Assembly: GCA_038040195.1 (NCBI GenBank)
Contig: JBBPIR010000002.1
Coordinates: 175,227 to 239,226, forward strand
DNA from: Chloroflexota bacterium
GTDB taxonomy: Bacteria; Chloroflexota; Limnocylindria; QHBO01
Direction of reading: 5' to 3'
DNA: 64,000 nt
Below, piece by piece: positions 27,398-37,717 of this stretch (position 1 is the first letter of the stretch; each line of letters opens with the position of its first letter). The notes below the pieces were generated by a model, which did no database searches, was not told the origin of the DNA, and was given only the letters and a program-made list of their open reading frames with translations. A program made the position numbers and the translations under genes.

Positions 27398-27426
27398 AGT
27401 ATACCAGCGCCCTCGTGGGACGCCAA
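27398..27426 (-). promoter_or_regulatory. Promoter of the nusA operon
   Basis: A -35 TTGGCG (27426-27421), a 17-bp spacer and a consensus-like -10 TATACT (27403-27398) on the minus strand. Predicted start is near 27391, giving a leader of about 105 nt that contains the attenuator hairpin. Confidence 0.7.
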
Positions 27427-27438
27427 TTCCGCAGGCCT

Positions 27439-27534
27439 CTAGCGGAAGATCAGGTATAGGGCGATTCCCACGACCAACGTCAGCCCGATCGCGCCCACGA
27501 TCAGACGGCCCGCCCACTTGGAACGTCTGAGCAC
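27439..27534 (-). CDS. 31-aa single-helix membrane peptide
   Basis: GTG 27534, preceded by GGGAGG, opens a frame of 31 codons ending at TAG (27439-27441). The product has a basic N-terminus (MLRRSKWAGR) and one hydrophobic helix (about residues 11-30) ending in FR, a typical small membrane protein. It lies just upstream of the nusA promoter on the same strand. Function is unknown; a good ribosome site and coherent composition support expression. Confidence 0.5.
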   Translation of the reverse strand: MLRRSKWAGRLIVGAIGLTLVVGIALYLIFR

Positions 27535-27652
27535 GGCTCCCTCCCAGGCCCGAAAGGGCCCCGTAACCGACTGGTGAGTGGCCTGGCTCTACGTTACCCG
27601 CGCGACCCGGCCGGGCGTTCTTGTACATCGCAACTCGAGGGGAGTCCATCCT

Positions 27653-27802
27653 GTGAACCGAGTCATCCCGTTCGCACGTCCATTCCTGCGGAGGCTGCCG
27701 CTCGTCATCGCGAGCGCGGTCATCCTGATCGTCATCCTTCCCATCCTGGCGCTTACCGCGGCCGGTGGCCTCGGGGGAAGCATCGAGAGCGTGATCCGAT
27801 GA
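27653..27802 (+). CDS. 49-aa single-helix membrane peptide
   Basis: GTG 27653 lies about 8 nt after GAGGGGAG and encodes 49 aa: a basic N-terminus (MNRVIPFARPFLRRL), a strong hydrophobic helix (about 16-37) and a short polar tail. Its TGA overlaps the next ATG (ATGA), so it is coupled to the secreted protein that follows. No family is recognised. The pair looks like an accessory insertion in otherwise housekeeping DNA. Confidence 0.55.
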   Translation: MNRVIPFARPFLRRLPLVIASAVILIVILPILALTAAGGLGGSIESVIR

Positions 27803-28431
27803 AGCGCCTCATCCGGCTCCTCCTGTTGGCGTCGCTGGCGTCCTCCATCGTCATCGTGGGGCCAACCTATGCGGCCGAGGCCACGCAGGGCACAGCGCGC
27901 CGTAGCGGCATGGACCGCGCAGCCTGTCGCGACCTGATCGACAGCGTCTTGAGGTCAGATACGCGAGACGACATCAAGCAGGCGGTCCGCAAAGCCAGGG
28001 ACAGTGACTGCTGGACTGAGCTATCCAGCAGCTGGGCGCAGGTGAGCGCCATTGGAGTCCCGGCGGTTGCCGCGGCGATCACCTGCGGGACTTTTCAGGG
28101 CAACTTCGGTGTTGGCATCGCTGGCATCCAGGTGGCCACCAGCCGGACACGGATCGGGGTCTGTTCGGACGGCTACCGATTCACGAGCATCCCGGAGCCG
28201 CCCTACTGCTACGTCACATCAATTCCGGCTTATTTCGGCGGCGCTCAGCCACCGGATGGGTGGTGCGGCTACTGGTATCACAGCAGCGCCAGGACGGTGA
28301 TGACTACGGGCAACAACTTCTGGGTTTCGGCCTACGCGATCCCGTGGTGGAAGCGCTTCGGCTGGATGCGCTTCGACCTCAGGGCAGCTCCGCTGTCTGC
28401 CTACTACCTTCGTGGGTTCTGCTGCTATTAG
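27799..28431 (+). CDS. Secreted cysteine-rich protein, unknown family
   Basis: A 210-aa protein with a clear signal peptide (MKRLIRLLLLASLASS, cleavage expected near residue 25-26). The mature region has eight cysteines (43, 71, 96, 122, 137, 156, 208, 209), an even number compatible with disulfides. A glycine/alanine-rich hydrophobic stretch (about 82-115) and an aromatic C-terminal half (WCGYWYH, WWKRFGWMRFDL) follow, ending in CCY. Base composition is somewhat lower in GC than neighbouring genes. I do not recognise a family. ATG 27799 overlaps the stop of the 49-aa gene, and a GC-rich hairpin follows. Confidence 0.7.
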   Translation: MKRLIRLLLLASLASSIVIVGPTYAAEATQGTARRSGMDRAACRDLIDSVLRSDTRDDIKQAVRKARDSDCWTELSSSWAQVSAIGVPAVAAAITCGTFQGNFGVGIAGIQVATSRTRIGVCSDGYRFTSIPEPPYCYVTSIPAYFGGAQPPDGWCGYWYHSSARTVMTTGNNFWVSAYAIPWWKRFGWMRFDLRAAPLSAYYLRGFCCY

Positions 28432-28467
28432 GGCTCGATCGCTCCCGACCTGGCTCAGCGGGAAAGG

Positions 28468-28492
28468 GGCCGCCGGCCATCCGTCGGCGGCC
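28468..28492 (+). terminator. GC-rich hairpin after the secreted-protein gene
   Basis: GGCCGCCG (28468-28475) pairs perfectly with CGGCGGCC (28485-28492), followed by TCATTCC, a weak T-run. It is positioned about 36 bp after the stop codon and is the likely terminator of the 27653-28431 pair. Confidence 0.55.
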
Positions 28493-28506
28493 TCATTCCG
28501 TGCTCA

Positions 28507-28546
28507 GATCAGCTTCCCCGGAGGCGGGAGATGTCCTGGATCGAGA
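28507..28546 (-). repeat. Direct-repeat copy of the rseP 3' end
   Basis: These 40 bases match 30669-30708 except for two compensating one-base indels. Both copies translate on the minus strand to a similar C-terminus (SIQDISRL-[RP]-GS then stop), so the frame is preserved. The two copies flank typA in the same orientation. Confidence 0.85.
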
Positions 28547-28672
28547 CTCGGACCAGCCGCGCTCAGGATGCGGGGTTGAGCGTCCACCAGCGTCCACCTG
28601 TACCACCTGAATCCCAGCGCTCGGTGGTACAGCGGTTGGTACGCGCAGACCTCCGTGACGATACCCGTTCCG

Positions 28673-30538
<1,866 letters not shown>

Positions 30539-30544
30539 GCCCGA

Positions 30545-30550
30545 AGCCTA
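30545..30550 (-). promoter_or_regulatory. -10 element (TAGGCT) of typA
   Basis: TAGGCT on the minus strand ends exactly 6 nt before the GTG start of typA and no ribosome site is seen. This is the same hexamer and nearly the same spacing as before the GGDEF-EAL gene at 234-239. Confidence 0.5.
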
Positions 30551-30668
30551 CCCGGTCCCCGATAGATCCGATGAGCGACCTTCAGACCAGGCCTGCGGCT
30601 CCCTAGGAGCGGCTCCCGACGCCCTGAGCGGACTGCAGGTCAGCGGACCGGGCTCTTTTCGTTGGTCG

Positions 30669-30708
30669 GATCAGCTCCCCGGAAGGCGGGAGATGTCCTG
30701 GATCGAGA
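30669..30708 (-). repeat. Parental copy of the 40-bp repeat (end of rseP)
   Basis: This is the last coding part and stop of rseP. It is duplicated at 28507-28546 on the other side of typA. Confidence 0.85.
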
Positions 30709-31795
30709 TCAGGATGACCAGGGCGATGAGCACCACGAACCCAGTGAAATAGATCAGGGCCTCCCGTTCGGCTGACAGCCGGCGGCGGCGGACGGCCTCG
30801 ATCAAGACGATCATCACCCGCCCGCCATCCAGGGGCGGGAAGGGCAGGACGTTCAGGACGGCCAGGTTGACCGACAGCAGGCCGATGAAGAACAGCTGGC
30901 TGACCAACGGGGCATCCAGAAGCCGCCCGGTCTGCTGGGCGATGCCGATCGGGCCGGCCACGTCGCCGGTCGACGGAGCGAGGCCGAGCATGCCGGCGAT
31001 AGCCCGCGCCAGTCCACCCGGTATCTCGGCCGCCACGCGGCCCGCGGTGATCGTGCCCTGGGTGAGGGCATCGATCGGCCCATCGGCGGCTGGTGCGCCC
31101 ATCCGGACGTCATCGGCCTCCCATGCGAACCCAACCGCGCCTTCCCCGGCCCGCTGCTGCTCCTCGGTAAGCACGCGTGGCGTGACCTCGAGGTCGATGG
31201 CCTCGCCGTCACGGGTGACCTGCAGGATGACCGGCTCGCCTGCATGGCTGCGGACGTACGCGGTGAGCTCAGTGGACAGCTCGAACGTGCGCCCGTCCAC
31301 GCCGGTTATTACGTCCCCCTCCTCCAGCACGCCGTCTCCGGGGCTGCCGGCCTGGACGCTGGTTACGGTCAGCGGTCCGTGGTATTCGGGAGTCGGCTGG
31401 CTGAAGGCCAGCGCGAACAGCAGCGCTCCGGCCACGAAGTTCATCAGGACCCCGGCCAGGAGCACCGCCAGCCGAGTCGGGATCCGTTTCCGGCTCAGCG
31501 CGCCCTGCATGACCTTCTCGATGGCCGCCTCGGACAGGCCGCGCTGCCGAAGCCGCTCAACCTCGATCTCGCCGTCCTCGCCGAGGAGGCGGACGAAGCC
31601 GCCGAGCGGGATCCAGTTCAACGAGTAACGAGTGCCTCGGAACACGACCGAGGCGATGCGAGGCGGAAACCCGACGCCGAACTCCTGGACCGCCACGCCG
31701 GCCCACTTGGCAACCGCGAAGTGGCCGACCTCGTGGACCAGGACCAGGACGACGATCAGCGCCAGGAAGGCGAGCAGGGTGGGCAGGAAGTCCAT
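30671..31795 (-). CDS. rseP: RIP zinc metalloprotease RseP / site-2 protease
   Basis: A 374-aa intramembrane protease. The first helix carries HEVGH (21-25), followed by GFPPRI and SLNWIPLGGFVRLLGED. One PDZ domain lies at about 130-200, and the C-terminal helix holds the LNVLPFPPLDGGRV motif that supplies the third zinc ligand. It cleaves anti-sigma factors or signal-peptide remnants in other bacteria. It is the last gene of rpsB-tsf-pyrH-frr-uppS-cdsA-dxr-rseP, directly after dxr. Confidence 0.95.
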   Translation of the reverse strand: MDFLPTLLAFLALIVVLVLVHEVGHFAVAKWAGVAVQEFGVGFPPRIASVVFRGTRYSLNWIPLGGFVRLLGEDGEIEVERLRQRGLSEAAIEKVMQGALSRKRIPTRLAVLLAGVLMNFVAGALLFALAFSQPTPEYHGPLTVTSVQAGSPGDGVLEEGDVITGVDGRTFELSTELTAYVRSHAGEPVILQVTRDGEAIDLEVTPRVLTEEQQRAGEGAVGFAWEADDVRMGAPAADGPIDALTQGTITAGRVAAEIPGGLARAIAGMLGLAPSTGDVAGPIGIAQQTGRLLDAPLVSQLFFIGLLSVNLAVLNVLPFPPLDGGRVMIVLIEAVRRRRLSAEREALIYFTGFVVLIALVILISIQDISRLPGS

Positions 31796-32941
31796 TTACT
31801 GACCTGCTCCCAGGCCCAAGTCACTACTCAATGTGCCACGCACCTCGGCGTCCAGGTCGGTGATCTCCTTCATCGAAGGCTCAACGGCGGTCCCCCACCG
31901 GTCGACGGCTCGCTCGAGCGTGGTTGCGATGGCCGGAAACGGGAGGGCACCAGCCAGGAATGCGGCAACCGCCACCTCGTCGGCCGCGTTGAGCACCGTC
32001 CCGCGATTGCCTCCGGCTTCGGCGGCAGCGCGCACCGCGGCATAGGCCGGGTACCGGGACGGGTCCAGCGGCGCGAAGACGAGAGGCTCCCACGCCTCCG
32101 GCGGCGCGCTGCGGGCCGGGCTCGCATGCCGATCCGGATACGACAGCGCGAACTGGATGGGCAGGCGCATGTCCGGCAGGCCGAGCTGGGCCTTGTACGA
32201 CCCGTCGACGAACTCCACCAGGGAGTGCACGACGCTGCCGGGGTGCAGCACGGCAGCGATTCTAGGGTACGGCAGGTCATACAGCCATCGGGCCTCGATG
32301 GCCTCGAAGGCCTTGTTGACCAGGGTCGCGGAGTCGATCGTGATCTTGGGCCCCATCTGCCAGGTCGGGTGAGCCAGCGCCTCGGCGGGCGTCACGTTTG
32401 CCAAATCGTCCGCCGGGCGGTCCCGAAACGGTCCGCCGCTGGCGGTGAGGATGAGACGCGCGACGTCCGCGAGGCGTTCCCCGCGCAGGCACTGCCAGAT
32501 GGCCGAGTGCTCGCTGTCAATCGGGCGCAGCCAGTCAAGCGGGTCCTCCCGGTCGGCCAGCACGGCGCGAACAAGGTGGCCACCGGTCACCAGTGTCTCC
32601 TTGTTCGCCAGCGCCACCCGGCGCCCGGCTTTCAGGGCTGCCAGCACGGCGGGAAGGGCGGTCATGCCGGTAGTGGCGACGACCACGATGTCCACGCCGT
32701 CAGCGGTCGCGAGCTGTTCGAGCCCACCATCCGCCCAGCGTTCTGCGGCCAGCTCCGCGGGACGGCGATCGGCCGACCAGGCCAGCGCGTGCGGCCACTC
32801 ACGTATCTGGGCGTCGAACGCGGCATCAGCGTGGCCGGACGCCAGGGCGCGCAGCTCGTACCGCTCAGGTGCGGCCCGGACCACCTCGATCGTCTGGGTC
32901 CCGATCGATCCGGTCGAGCCGAGCAGGGCGATGCCGGTCAC
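31796..32941 (-). CDS. dxr: 1-deoxy-D-xylulose 5-phosphate reductoisomerase
   Basis: A 381-aa enzyme of the MEP isoprenoid pathway. N-terminal NADPH loop GSTGSIGTQTIEVV, NKETLVTGGHLV, metal-binding PIDSEHSAIWQ, SGGPFRDRP and the HPTWQMGPKITIDSATLVNK motif are all present. GTG 32941 overlaps the cdsA stop; an open frame extending further upstream is inside cdsA. Its presence shows that the organism makes isoprenoids by MEP rather than mevalonate, matching the adjacent uppS. Confidence 0.96.
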   Translation of the reverse strand: MTGIALLGSTGSIGTQTIEVVRAAPERYELRALASGHADAAFDAQIREWPHALAWSADRRPAELAAERWADGGLEQLATADGVDIVVVATTGMTALPAVLAALKAGRRVALANKETLVTGGHLVRAVLADREDPLDWLRPIDSEHSAIWQCLRGERLADVARLILTASGGPFRDRPADDLANVTPAEALAHPTWQMGPKITIDSATLVNKAFEAIEARWLYDLPYPRIAAVLHPGSVVHSLVEFVDGSYKAQLGLPDMRLPIQFALSYPDRHASPARSAPPEAWEPLVFAPLDPSRYPAYAAVRAAAEAGGNRGTVLNAADEVAVAAFLAGALPFPAIATTLERAVDRWGTAVEPSMKEITDLDAEVRGTLSSDLGLGAGQ

Positions 32942-33843
32942 GGCGCTATCCACATGCCTCCGAGCACCACGGCGAAAGCGATCAGAGTGGGCGCCGCGAA
33001 CAGGAGGGAGTCCACCCGGTCGAGCATCCCGCCATGCCCCGGGAAGAGATGGCCGGAGTCCTTCCGGTCCGCGGCCCGCTTGAGGAGCGATTTGGCGAGG
33101 TCCCCGCCTTGGCCAATCGCGGCCGTGACGGCTCCAGTGAGCAGCCCGATCAGCACCGGCAGACCGACCAGCAGCCACCCCAAGGCGGCCGTCACGAGTG
33201 CCGCCACCACGATGCCACCGGCATAGCCCTCGACCGTCTTGCCCGGGCTGACGAGCGGATGGAGCTTCCGCCGACCGATGGCGCGGCCGACGAAGTAGGC
33301 CCCCGTATCGCAACTCCATACGAGGCCGAACAGGACGAAGAGCCACCCGGTCCCCGCTTCCCAGCCGAGCGCCCCGAGGGCGCTGTCGGGCGTCCCATCC
33401 ACAGGCGCCAGGTGCCCGACGACGGCCAGCATCGGTCCGAGGATGCCGAGCCAGGCAACGGCGAACACCGAGACCATCCATGCCTGCAGACCGATCCGAG
33501 GGTCCGCATTGCGCAATGCCGCGCCGGCGAGACCGATGACGGCGAAGACGAAGATCGCGAGGGGCAGACCGAAGGGCAGAACCTGTACCGACGTGCCCAG
33601 GAAGGGCGAGGTCGCACCTGCCTGAAGACCGATCAGCGCGCACCCGGCGACCAGCAGACCCGCGGCGTAGGTGACGGCGCGGGGCACCGCCCAGCCAGCC
33701 GCATTGAGCAGGTCGACGGCCTCGCCGAGGGCCAGGGCCACGACCAGGAGAACGCCGAGGCTGAGCCACGGCTCGCGGAACCAGGCGATGGCTAGGACGA
33801 TCGGGGCCAGGACGATGGCGGTCAGGACGCGGGTCCGCAGCAT
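32938..33843 (-). CDS. cdsA: Phosphatidate cytidylyltransferase
   Basis: A 301-aa polytopic enzyme (about eight helices) making CDP-diacylglycerol. The C-terminal signature SLLKRAADRKDSGHLFPGHGGMLDRVDS contains the catalytic Lys-Asp and DRxD residues; SCDTGAYFVGRAIGRRK precedes it. It overlaps dxr by four bases and starts 4 bp after uppS. Confidence 0.94.
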   Translation of the reverse strand: MLRTRVLTAIVLAPIVLAIAWFREPWLSLGVLLVVALALGEAVDLLNAAGWAVPRAVTYAAGLLVAGCALIGLQAGATSPFLGTSVQVLPFGLPLAIFVFAVIGLAGAALRNADPRIGLQAWMVSVFAVAWLGILGPMLAVVGHLAPVDGTPDSALGALGWEAGTGWLFVLFGLVWSCDTGAYFVGRAIGRRKLHPLVSPGKTVEGYAGGIVVAALVTAALGWLLVGLPVLIGLLTGAVTAAIGQGGDLAKSLLKRAADRKDSGHLFPGHGGMLDRVDSLLFAAPTLIAFAVVLGGMWIAP

Positions 33844-33847
33844 GCCG

Positions 33848-34540
33848 TCAGCCCCCGAACCGCCGATGACGGCCCGCGTACTCCTCCAGCGCGGCGTCCA
33901 AGTCGGCCGGAGTGAAGTCGGGCCACAGACGATCCGACACCACCAGCTCAGCGTACGCGCCCTGCCACAGCAGGAAGTTGCTGGTCCGGTGCTCTCCCCC
34001 GGTTCGGATGATGAGGTCCGGGTCCGGCTGTCCAGCGGTGTACAGCTGCGCGGCCAACGCCGGCTCATCGATCTCGATGGCGGGCACACCGGCTGCCACG
34101 AGCGCCCGGACGGCATCGATGATCTCCGACCGGCCCGAGTAGTTGAACGCGATGTTCAACCGCATTCGGGCGCCGTCCCGCGTGCGTTCCTCCGCCTCGC
34201 GGATGGAGCGCTGCACATCCGACGGTGCCTCGTGCAGCCGGCCGATGACCTGGACCGATACCCCCTCCTCGATGAGCTCATCGGTGTGCTGACGCACCGC
34301 GCTGTCCACCAGGGAGAACAGTCCGTTGACCTCCGCCTCGGTGCGGGTCCAGTTCTCGCGGCTGAACACGTACAGGCTCAGGACCTCAATCCCGCGATCG
34401 GGAGCGTGCTTGACGACCGGTCGAATCGCTTCCACGCCCTGGACATGACCGGCGATGCCGGGCAGGCCACGCGCCGCCGCCCAGCGGCGGTTGCCGTCCA
34501 TGATGATCGCGACGTGACGCGGGCCCTCGGATTCCGACAG
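33848..34540 (-). CDS. uppS: Undecaprenyl diphosphate synthase
   Basis: Cis-prenyltransferase making the C55 lipid carrier for peptidoglycan. Motifs are HVAIIMDGNRRWA, SLYVFSRENWTR, RLNIAFNYSGRSEI, and DLIIRTGGEHRTSNFLLWQGAYAE. The only ATG (34501) would begin inside HVAIIMDGN, removing the first beta strand. The family N-terminus continues upstream to CTG 34540, nine bases after GGAGG, with no ATG, GTG or TTG available. CTG is therefore proposed as the start (230 aa); ATG 34501 would give 217 aa. Confidence 0.9.
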   Translation of the reverse strand: MSESEGPRHVAIIMDGNRRWAAARGLPGIAGHVQGVEAIRPVVKHAPDRGIEVLSLYVFSRENWTRTEAEVNGLFSLVDSAVRQHTDELIEEGVSVQVIGRLHEAPSDVQRSIREAEERTRDGARMRLNIAFNYSGRSEIIDAVRALVAAGVPAIEIDEPALAAQLYTAGQPDPDLIIRTGGEHRTSNFLLWQGAYAELVVSDRLWPDFTPADLDAALEEYAGRHRRFGG

Positions 34541-34544
34541 GCGG

Positions 34545-35102
34545 TCAGACCTCCATGATCTCCGTCTCTTTGCGTTCGCCGCGGGCCTCCGCCATCTCGA
34601 CGAAACCGTCTGTGAGCCGCTGGAGACTCTCGATCTCGCGGCGCTCCTCGTCCTCGCCCAGGCTTCCCTCCCGGAGGGCCTGCTTCAGCTCGTCCGCTGC
34701 CTCGCGGCGAAAGTTCCGGATCTCGACCCGGGCCTCTTCCAGACGGCGACGAACCTGTCGCACCAGCTCGTGGCGCCGCTCTTCGGACAACGGGGGTACG
34801 TGCAGCCGCACGACGGTCCCATCGACGTTCGGCACCAGGCCGATATCGCTGCGCGTGATGGCCTTCTCGATGGCGGGCAGCGCCCCCCGGTCCCAGGGCT
34901 GGATGACGATGAGATGCGCGTCGGGCGTCGAGATGCCGGCCAGCTGGTTGAGCGGCGTCGACGTTCCGTAGTAATCAACCGCGATCCGCTCGACCAGGGC
35001 CGTCGAGGCCCGGCCGGTGCGGATGCCGGCAAAGTCGCGCTCCATGGCTTCTACCGCGCGTTGCATCTTGGGCTCGATCGTGCGCAACGCCTCGTGGCTC
35101 AC
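34545..35102 (-). CDS. frr: Ribosome recycling factor
   Basis: A 185-aa RRF that splits post-termination ribosomes with EF-G. It has [42 protein letters not shown], and [24 protein letters not shown] 35102 overlaps the pyrH stop, and the gene order pyrH-frr-uppS is classical. Its last codons carry the GGAGG that serves uppS. Confidence 0.96.
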   Translation of the reverse strand: MSHEALRTIEPKMQRAVEAMERDFAGIRTGRASTALVERIAVDYYGTSTPLNQLAGISTPDAHLIVIQPWDRGALPAIEKAITRSDIGLVPNVDGTVVRLHVPPLSEERRHELVRQVRRRLEEARVEIRNFRREAADELKQALREGSLGEDEERREIESLQRLTDGFVEMAEARGERKETEIMEV

Positions 35103-35845
35103 GCCGGCACCTCCTCGCTGATCAGGGTCCCAATCGCCTCCCCGCGCAGGGCGCGCAGGATGTTGCCGTCCACAGTCATGTTGAACACGACGATCGGCAT
35201 CCGATTGTCCATGGCCAGGCTGACCGCGGTGGCGTCCAGTGCCTGGAGTCGATCGGCCAGCACCTCGGTGTAGCCAATCTGCGCATACAGCCGAGCGTCT
35301 GGCTTGTGCTCCGGATCGGCGTCATAGACCCCATCCACGCGGGTGGCCTTGAGGATCACCTGGGCCCCGATCTCCACCGCCCGCAAGGTCGCGGCGGTAT
35401 CGGTCGTGAAGTACGGGTTGCCGGTGCCAGCGACCAGGATCACGAGCCGGCGCTTCTCCAGGTGCCGGATCGCCCGGCGCCGGATATACGGCTCGCAGAT
35501 CTCGTTCATGGCGATGGCGCTCATGACCCGGGTTGGCGCCCCGGCCTGCTCCAGTGCGTCCTGCAGGGCAAGCCCGTTCATCACCGTCGCCAGCATGCCC
35601 ATGTAGTCGGCGGTCGACCGATCCATCCCGGCCGAGGCCGCCGCCAGGCCGCGGAAGATGTTGCCTCCGCCGACCACGATCGCGACCTGGATCCCATCGG
35701 CGTGGGCCTGGGCGGCCTCCCCCGCGATCCGGCGCGCGACCTCCGGATCGATCCCATACCGGCGCTCGCCCATGAGCGCTTCGCCCGACAGCTTGAGCAG
35801 TGCCCGTCGAGGCCCGTCCGCTCCAGCCGCCGGCTGCGGGCTCAT
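35099..35845 (-). CDS. pyrH: UMP kinase
   Basis: A 248-aa hexameric amino-acid-kinase-fold enzyme phosphorylating UMP. Motifs are [74 protein letters not shown] and [14 protein letters not shown]. It overlaps tsf upstream and frr downstream by four bases each. Confidence 0.96.
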   Translation of the reverse strand: MSPQPAAGADGPRRALLKLSGEALMGERRYGIDPEVARRIAGEAAQAHADGIQVAIVVGGGNIFRGLAAASAGMDRSTADYMGMLATVMNGLALQDALEQAGAPTRVMSAIAMNEICEPYIRRRAIRHLEKRRLVILVAGTGNPYFTTDTAATLRAVEIGAQVILKATRVDGVYDADPEHKPDARLYAQIGYTEVLADRLQALDATAVSLAMDNRMPIVVFNMTVDGNILRALRGEAIGTLISEEVPA

Positions 35846-36492
35846 GCGCTGGGCCGGAGGGGTTCCAAGTCAGGGTCGGGCGCGGTCTCCCCCACCGCCA
35901 TCCGGGCGAAGCGAGCGACGCGGATGTTCTCCCCCAGCAGGCCGATCTTGTCGGTGATGAGGTCGCCGATCCGCCGATCCGAGTCGCGGTACGGCAGCTC
36001 GAGCAGACAGACCGATTCGAACCACTTGTCGAGCTTGCCCTGGACGATGTCCTCCGCCCGATCGGCGGGACCTCCGCCAGCGGCGGCCTCCACCGTAAAG
36101 CGTTGCCGCTGGGCATCCACGATCTCGACGGGCACGTCGTCCCGCGCGACCCACTGCGGGGCCAGCCCGGCCACCTGCATTGCCAGCTCGCGGGCCAGCT
36201 GCTGGAAATCGTCGGTGCGGGCGACGAAGTCCGTCTCGCAGTTCAGCTCGAGCAGGACGCCCAGGCGCGACCCGTGATGGATGTAGCTGGCGATCACGCC
36301 TTCGCGAGCCACCCGGTCGGCCTTCTCGCGGGCTGTGGCTAACCCCTTTTGGCGAAGGAAGGTCACCGCCGCGTCGAAATCGCCGCCCGACGCCTCCAGC
36401 GCTCGCTTGCAGTCCATCACCCCGGCGCCGGTCTGCTCACGCAGCGCCTTGATGTCGGCCGGGCTCACGAGAGGTTTGGTGTCCATGGTCAC
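35842..36492 (-). CDS. tsf: Elongation factor Ts
   Basis: A 216-aa EF-Ts, the short form (E. coli 283 aa). The N-terminal UBA-like domain reads [24 protein letters not shown], followed by [36 protein letters not shown]. The second half of the dimerisation region is reduced. ATG 36492 overlaps the rpsB stop (ATGA); a second in-frame ATG lies at 36486. Confidence 0.95.
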   Translation of the reverse strand: MTMDTKPLVSPADIKALREQTGAGVMDCKRALEASGGDFDAAVTFLRQKGLATAREKADRVAREGVIASYIHHGSRLGVLLELNCETDFVARTDDFQQLARELAMQVAGLAPQWVARDDVPVEIVDAQRQRFTVEAAAGGGPADRAEDIVQGKLDKWFESVCLLELPYRDSDRRIGDLITDKIGLLGENIRVARFARMAVGETAPDPDLEPLRPSA

Positions 36493-37418
36493 GCCGGTTC
36501 CTCGACCACGTCCTCGACCGGCTCGCCATCCAGGCTGTCATCGAACTCGATGCTGGCCGCCCGACGGGCCCGTGCGCGCCGCTCGGTCTCTTCGTCCTCC
36601 TCGGGCTCGGGCTCGAAGACCAGTGCCTCGCCCGAGGCCAGCGCGGCGCTGTAATCCGCGTCTGGGCCCAGCGCGGCCTCATCCACCGGCGGCAACGCCT
36701 CGACCTGTTCCATCTCTTCATCGATGCGGGCCTGGCGCTCGGCCTGTCCGGCCAGGCAGGCATCGGCGACCAGGGCGGACAACAGACGCACCGATCGGAT
36801 GGCATCGTCGTTGGCGGGGATCACCCAATCGACGAGGTCCGGGTCGCAGTTGGTGTCGGTGATGGCGACCACCGGGATCTCGAGCCGGCGCGCCTCGCGG
36901 ACCGCGATTGCCTCCCGATGGGGGTCCACTACGAACACGGCGCCCGGCAGCCGGCGCATGCGGCGGATGCCGCCCATGGCCTTGTTCAGGCGCTCGATCT
37001 CCTCGGTGAGCTTGCCGGCTTCCTTCTTGGTGAGCCGTTCGAACTCGCCCGCTTCGCGGCGAGCCTCGAGTGCCTCGAGGCGCTGGATGCGGCGCTTGAT
37101 GGTCATGAAGTTGGTCAGCAGACCGCCTAGCCAGCGCGTGTCGACGTAGTGCTGCCCTGCGCGGGTGGACTCTTCGCGCACCGTTTCCTGGGCCTGCTTC
37201 TTGGTGCCCACGAACAGGACCGACTCGCTGCGCCGGGTCGTGTCACGCACGAACTCGAGCGCGGCGTCGAGCCGCGACACGGTCTGGGCGAGGTCGATGA
37301 TGTGGATCCCGTTGCGCTCGGCAAAGATGAATTCGCGCATCTTGGGATTCCAGCGGCGGGTCTGGTGTCCGAAGTGGACGCCCGCCTCGAGCAGCTGCTT
37401 CATGCTGGCGGCAGCCAT
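36489..37418 (-). CDS. rpsB: 30S ribosomal protein S2 with acidic C-terminal extension
   Basis: A 309-aa S2 protein, about 60 residues longer than typical. The core has [50 protein letters not shown] and [18 protein letters not shown]. After about residue 235 comes a Glu/Asp-rich tail. ATG 37418 follows GGAGGAATCC. Open frame upstream of it has no S2 similarity. First gene of the operon, with a TATACT promoter about 140 bp upstream. Confidence 0.96.
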   Translation of the reverse strand: MAAASMKQLLEAGVHFGHQTRRWNPKMREFIFAERNGIHIIDLAQTVSRLDAALEFVRDTTRRSESVLFVGTKKQAQETVREESTRAGQHYVDTRWLGGLLTNFMTIKRRIQRLEALEARREAGEFERLTKKEAGKLTEEIERLNKAMGGIRRMRRLPGAVFVVDPHREAIAVREARRLEIPVVAITDTNCDPDLVDWVIPANDDAIRSVRLLSALVADACLAGQAERQARIDEEMEQVEALPPVDEAALGPDADYSAALASGEALVFEPEPEEDEETERRARARRAASIEFDDSLDGEPVEDVVEEPA

Positions 37419-37559
37419 GGATTCCTCCGGTTGTCGTCCTCGGCTTCCGTCAGCTTCGCATCGGTCGACCCGCTCGAGAGTGGGCACCGTGGACCTGCGA
37501 ATCGGGAGGCCTGTGAGATGGATCGTCCGGCTCGGTACACCCGGGCCGGATCTGGCGCG

Positions 37560-37565
37560 AGTATA
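37560..37565 (-). promoter_or_regulatory. -10 element (TATACT) of the rpsB operon
   Basis: TATACT on the minus strand lies about 142 bp upstream of the rpsB ATG, leaving a leader of about 135 nt. No convincing -35 was found. The long leader could hold an S2 autoregulatory structure, but I could not identify one by eye. Confidence 0.5.
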
Positions 37566-37660
37566 GCAGTCGCGGATTCCACGCCCCTCACCGTCCCCTG
37601 AGCGGCCGACGAGGCGCACGCAACGGTACCGAAGTACCCCGCACCCCACCACAACGGCCA

Positions 37661-37689
37661 TTGAACGCATCCAGTCGAGCGTCGAGCAT
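37661..37689 (+). promoter_or_regulatory. Possible promoter of the LysM transglycosylase gene
   Basis: TTGAAC (37661-37666) and GAGCAT (37684-37689) are separated by 17 bp, 28 bp upstream of the ATG and ahead of a good ribosome site. The -10 is weak. Confidence 0.35.
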
Positions 37690-37717
37690 CCGTTCGCTGA
37701 CGCCCCTGGAGGAATGG

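Noticed and set aside
30560-30668. Palindrome-like stretches (GCTCC/GGAGC) between rseP and typA as a terminator
   Set aside because: The stem is short and no T-tract follows on the minus strand.
31244-33226. Long plus-strand open frame over rseP and dxr
   Set aside because: No domain resemblance; it is a shadow of two clear minus-strand genes.
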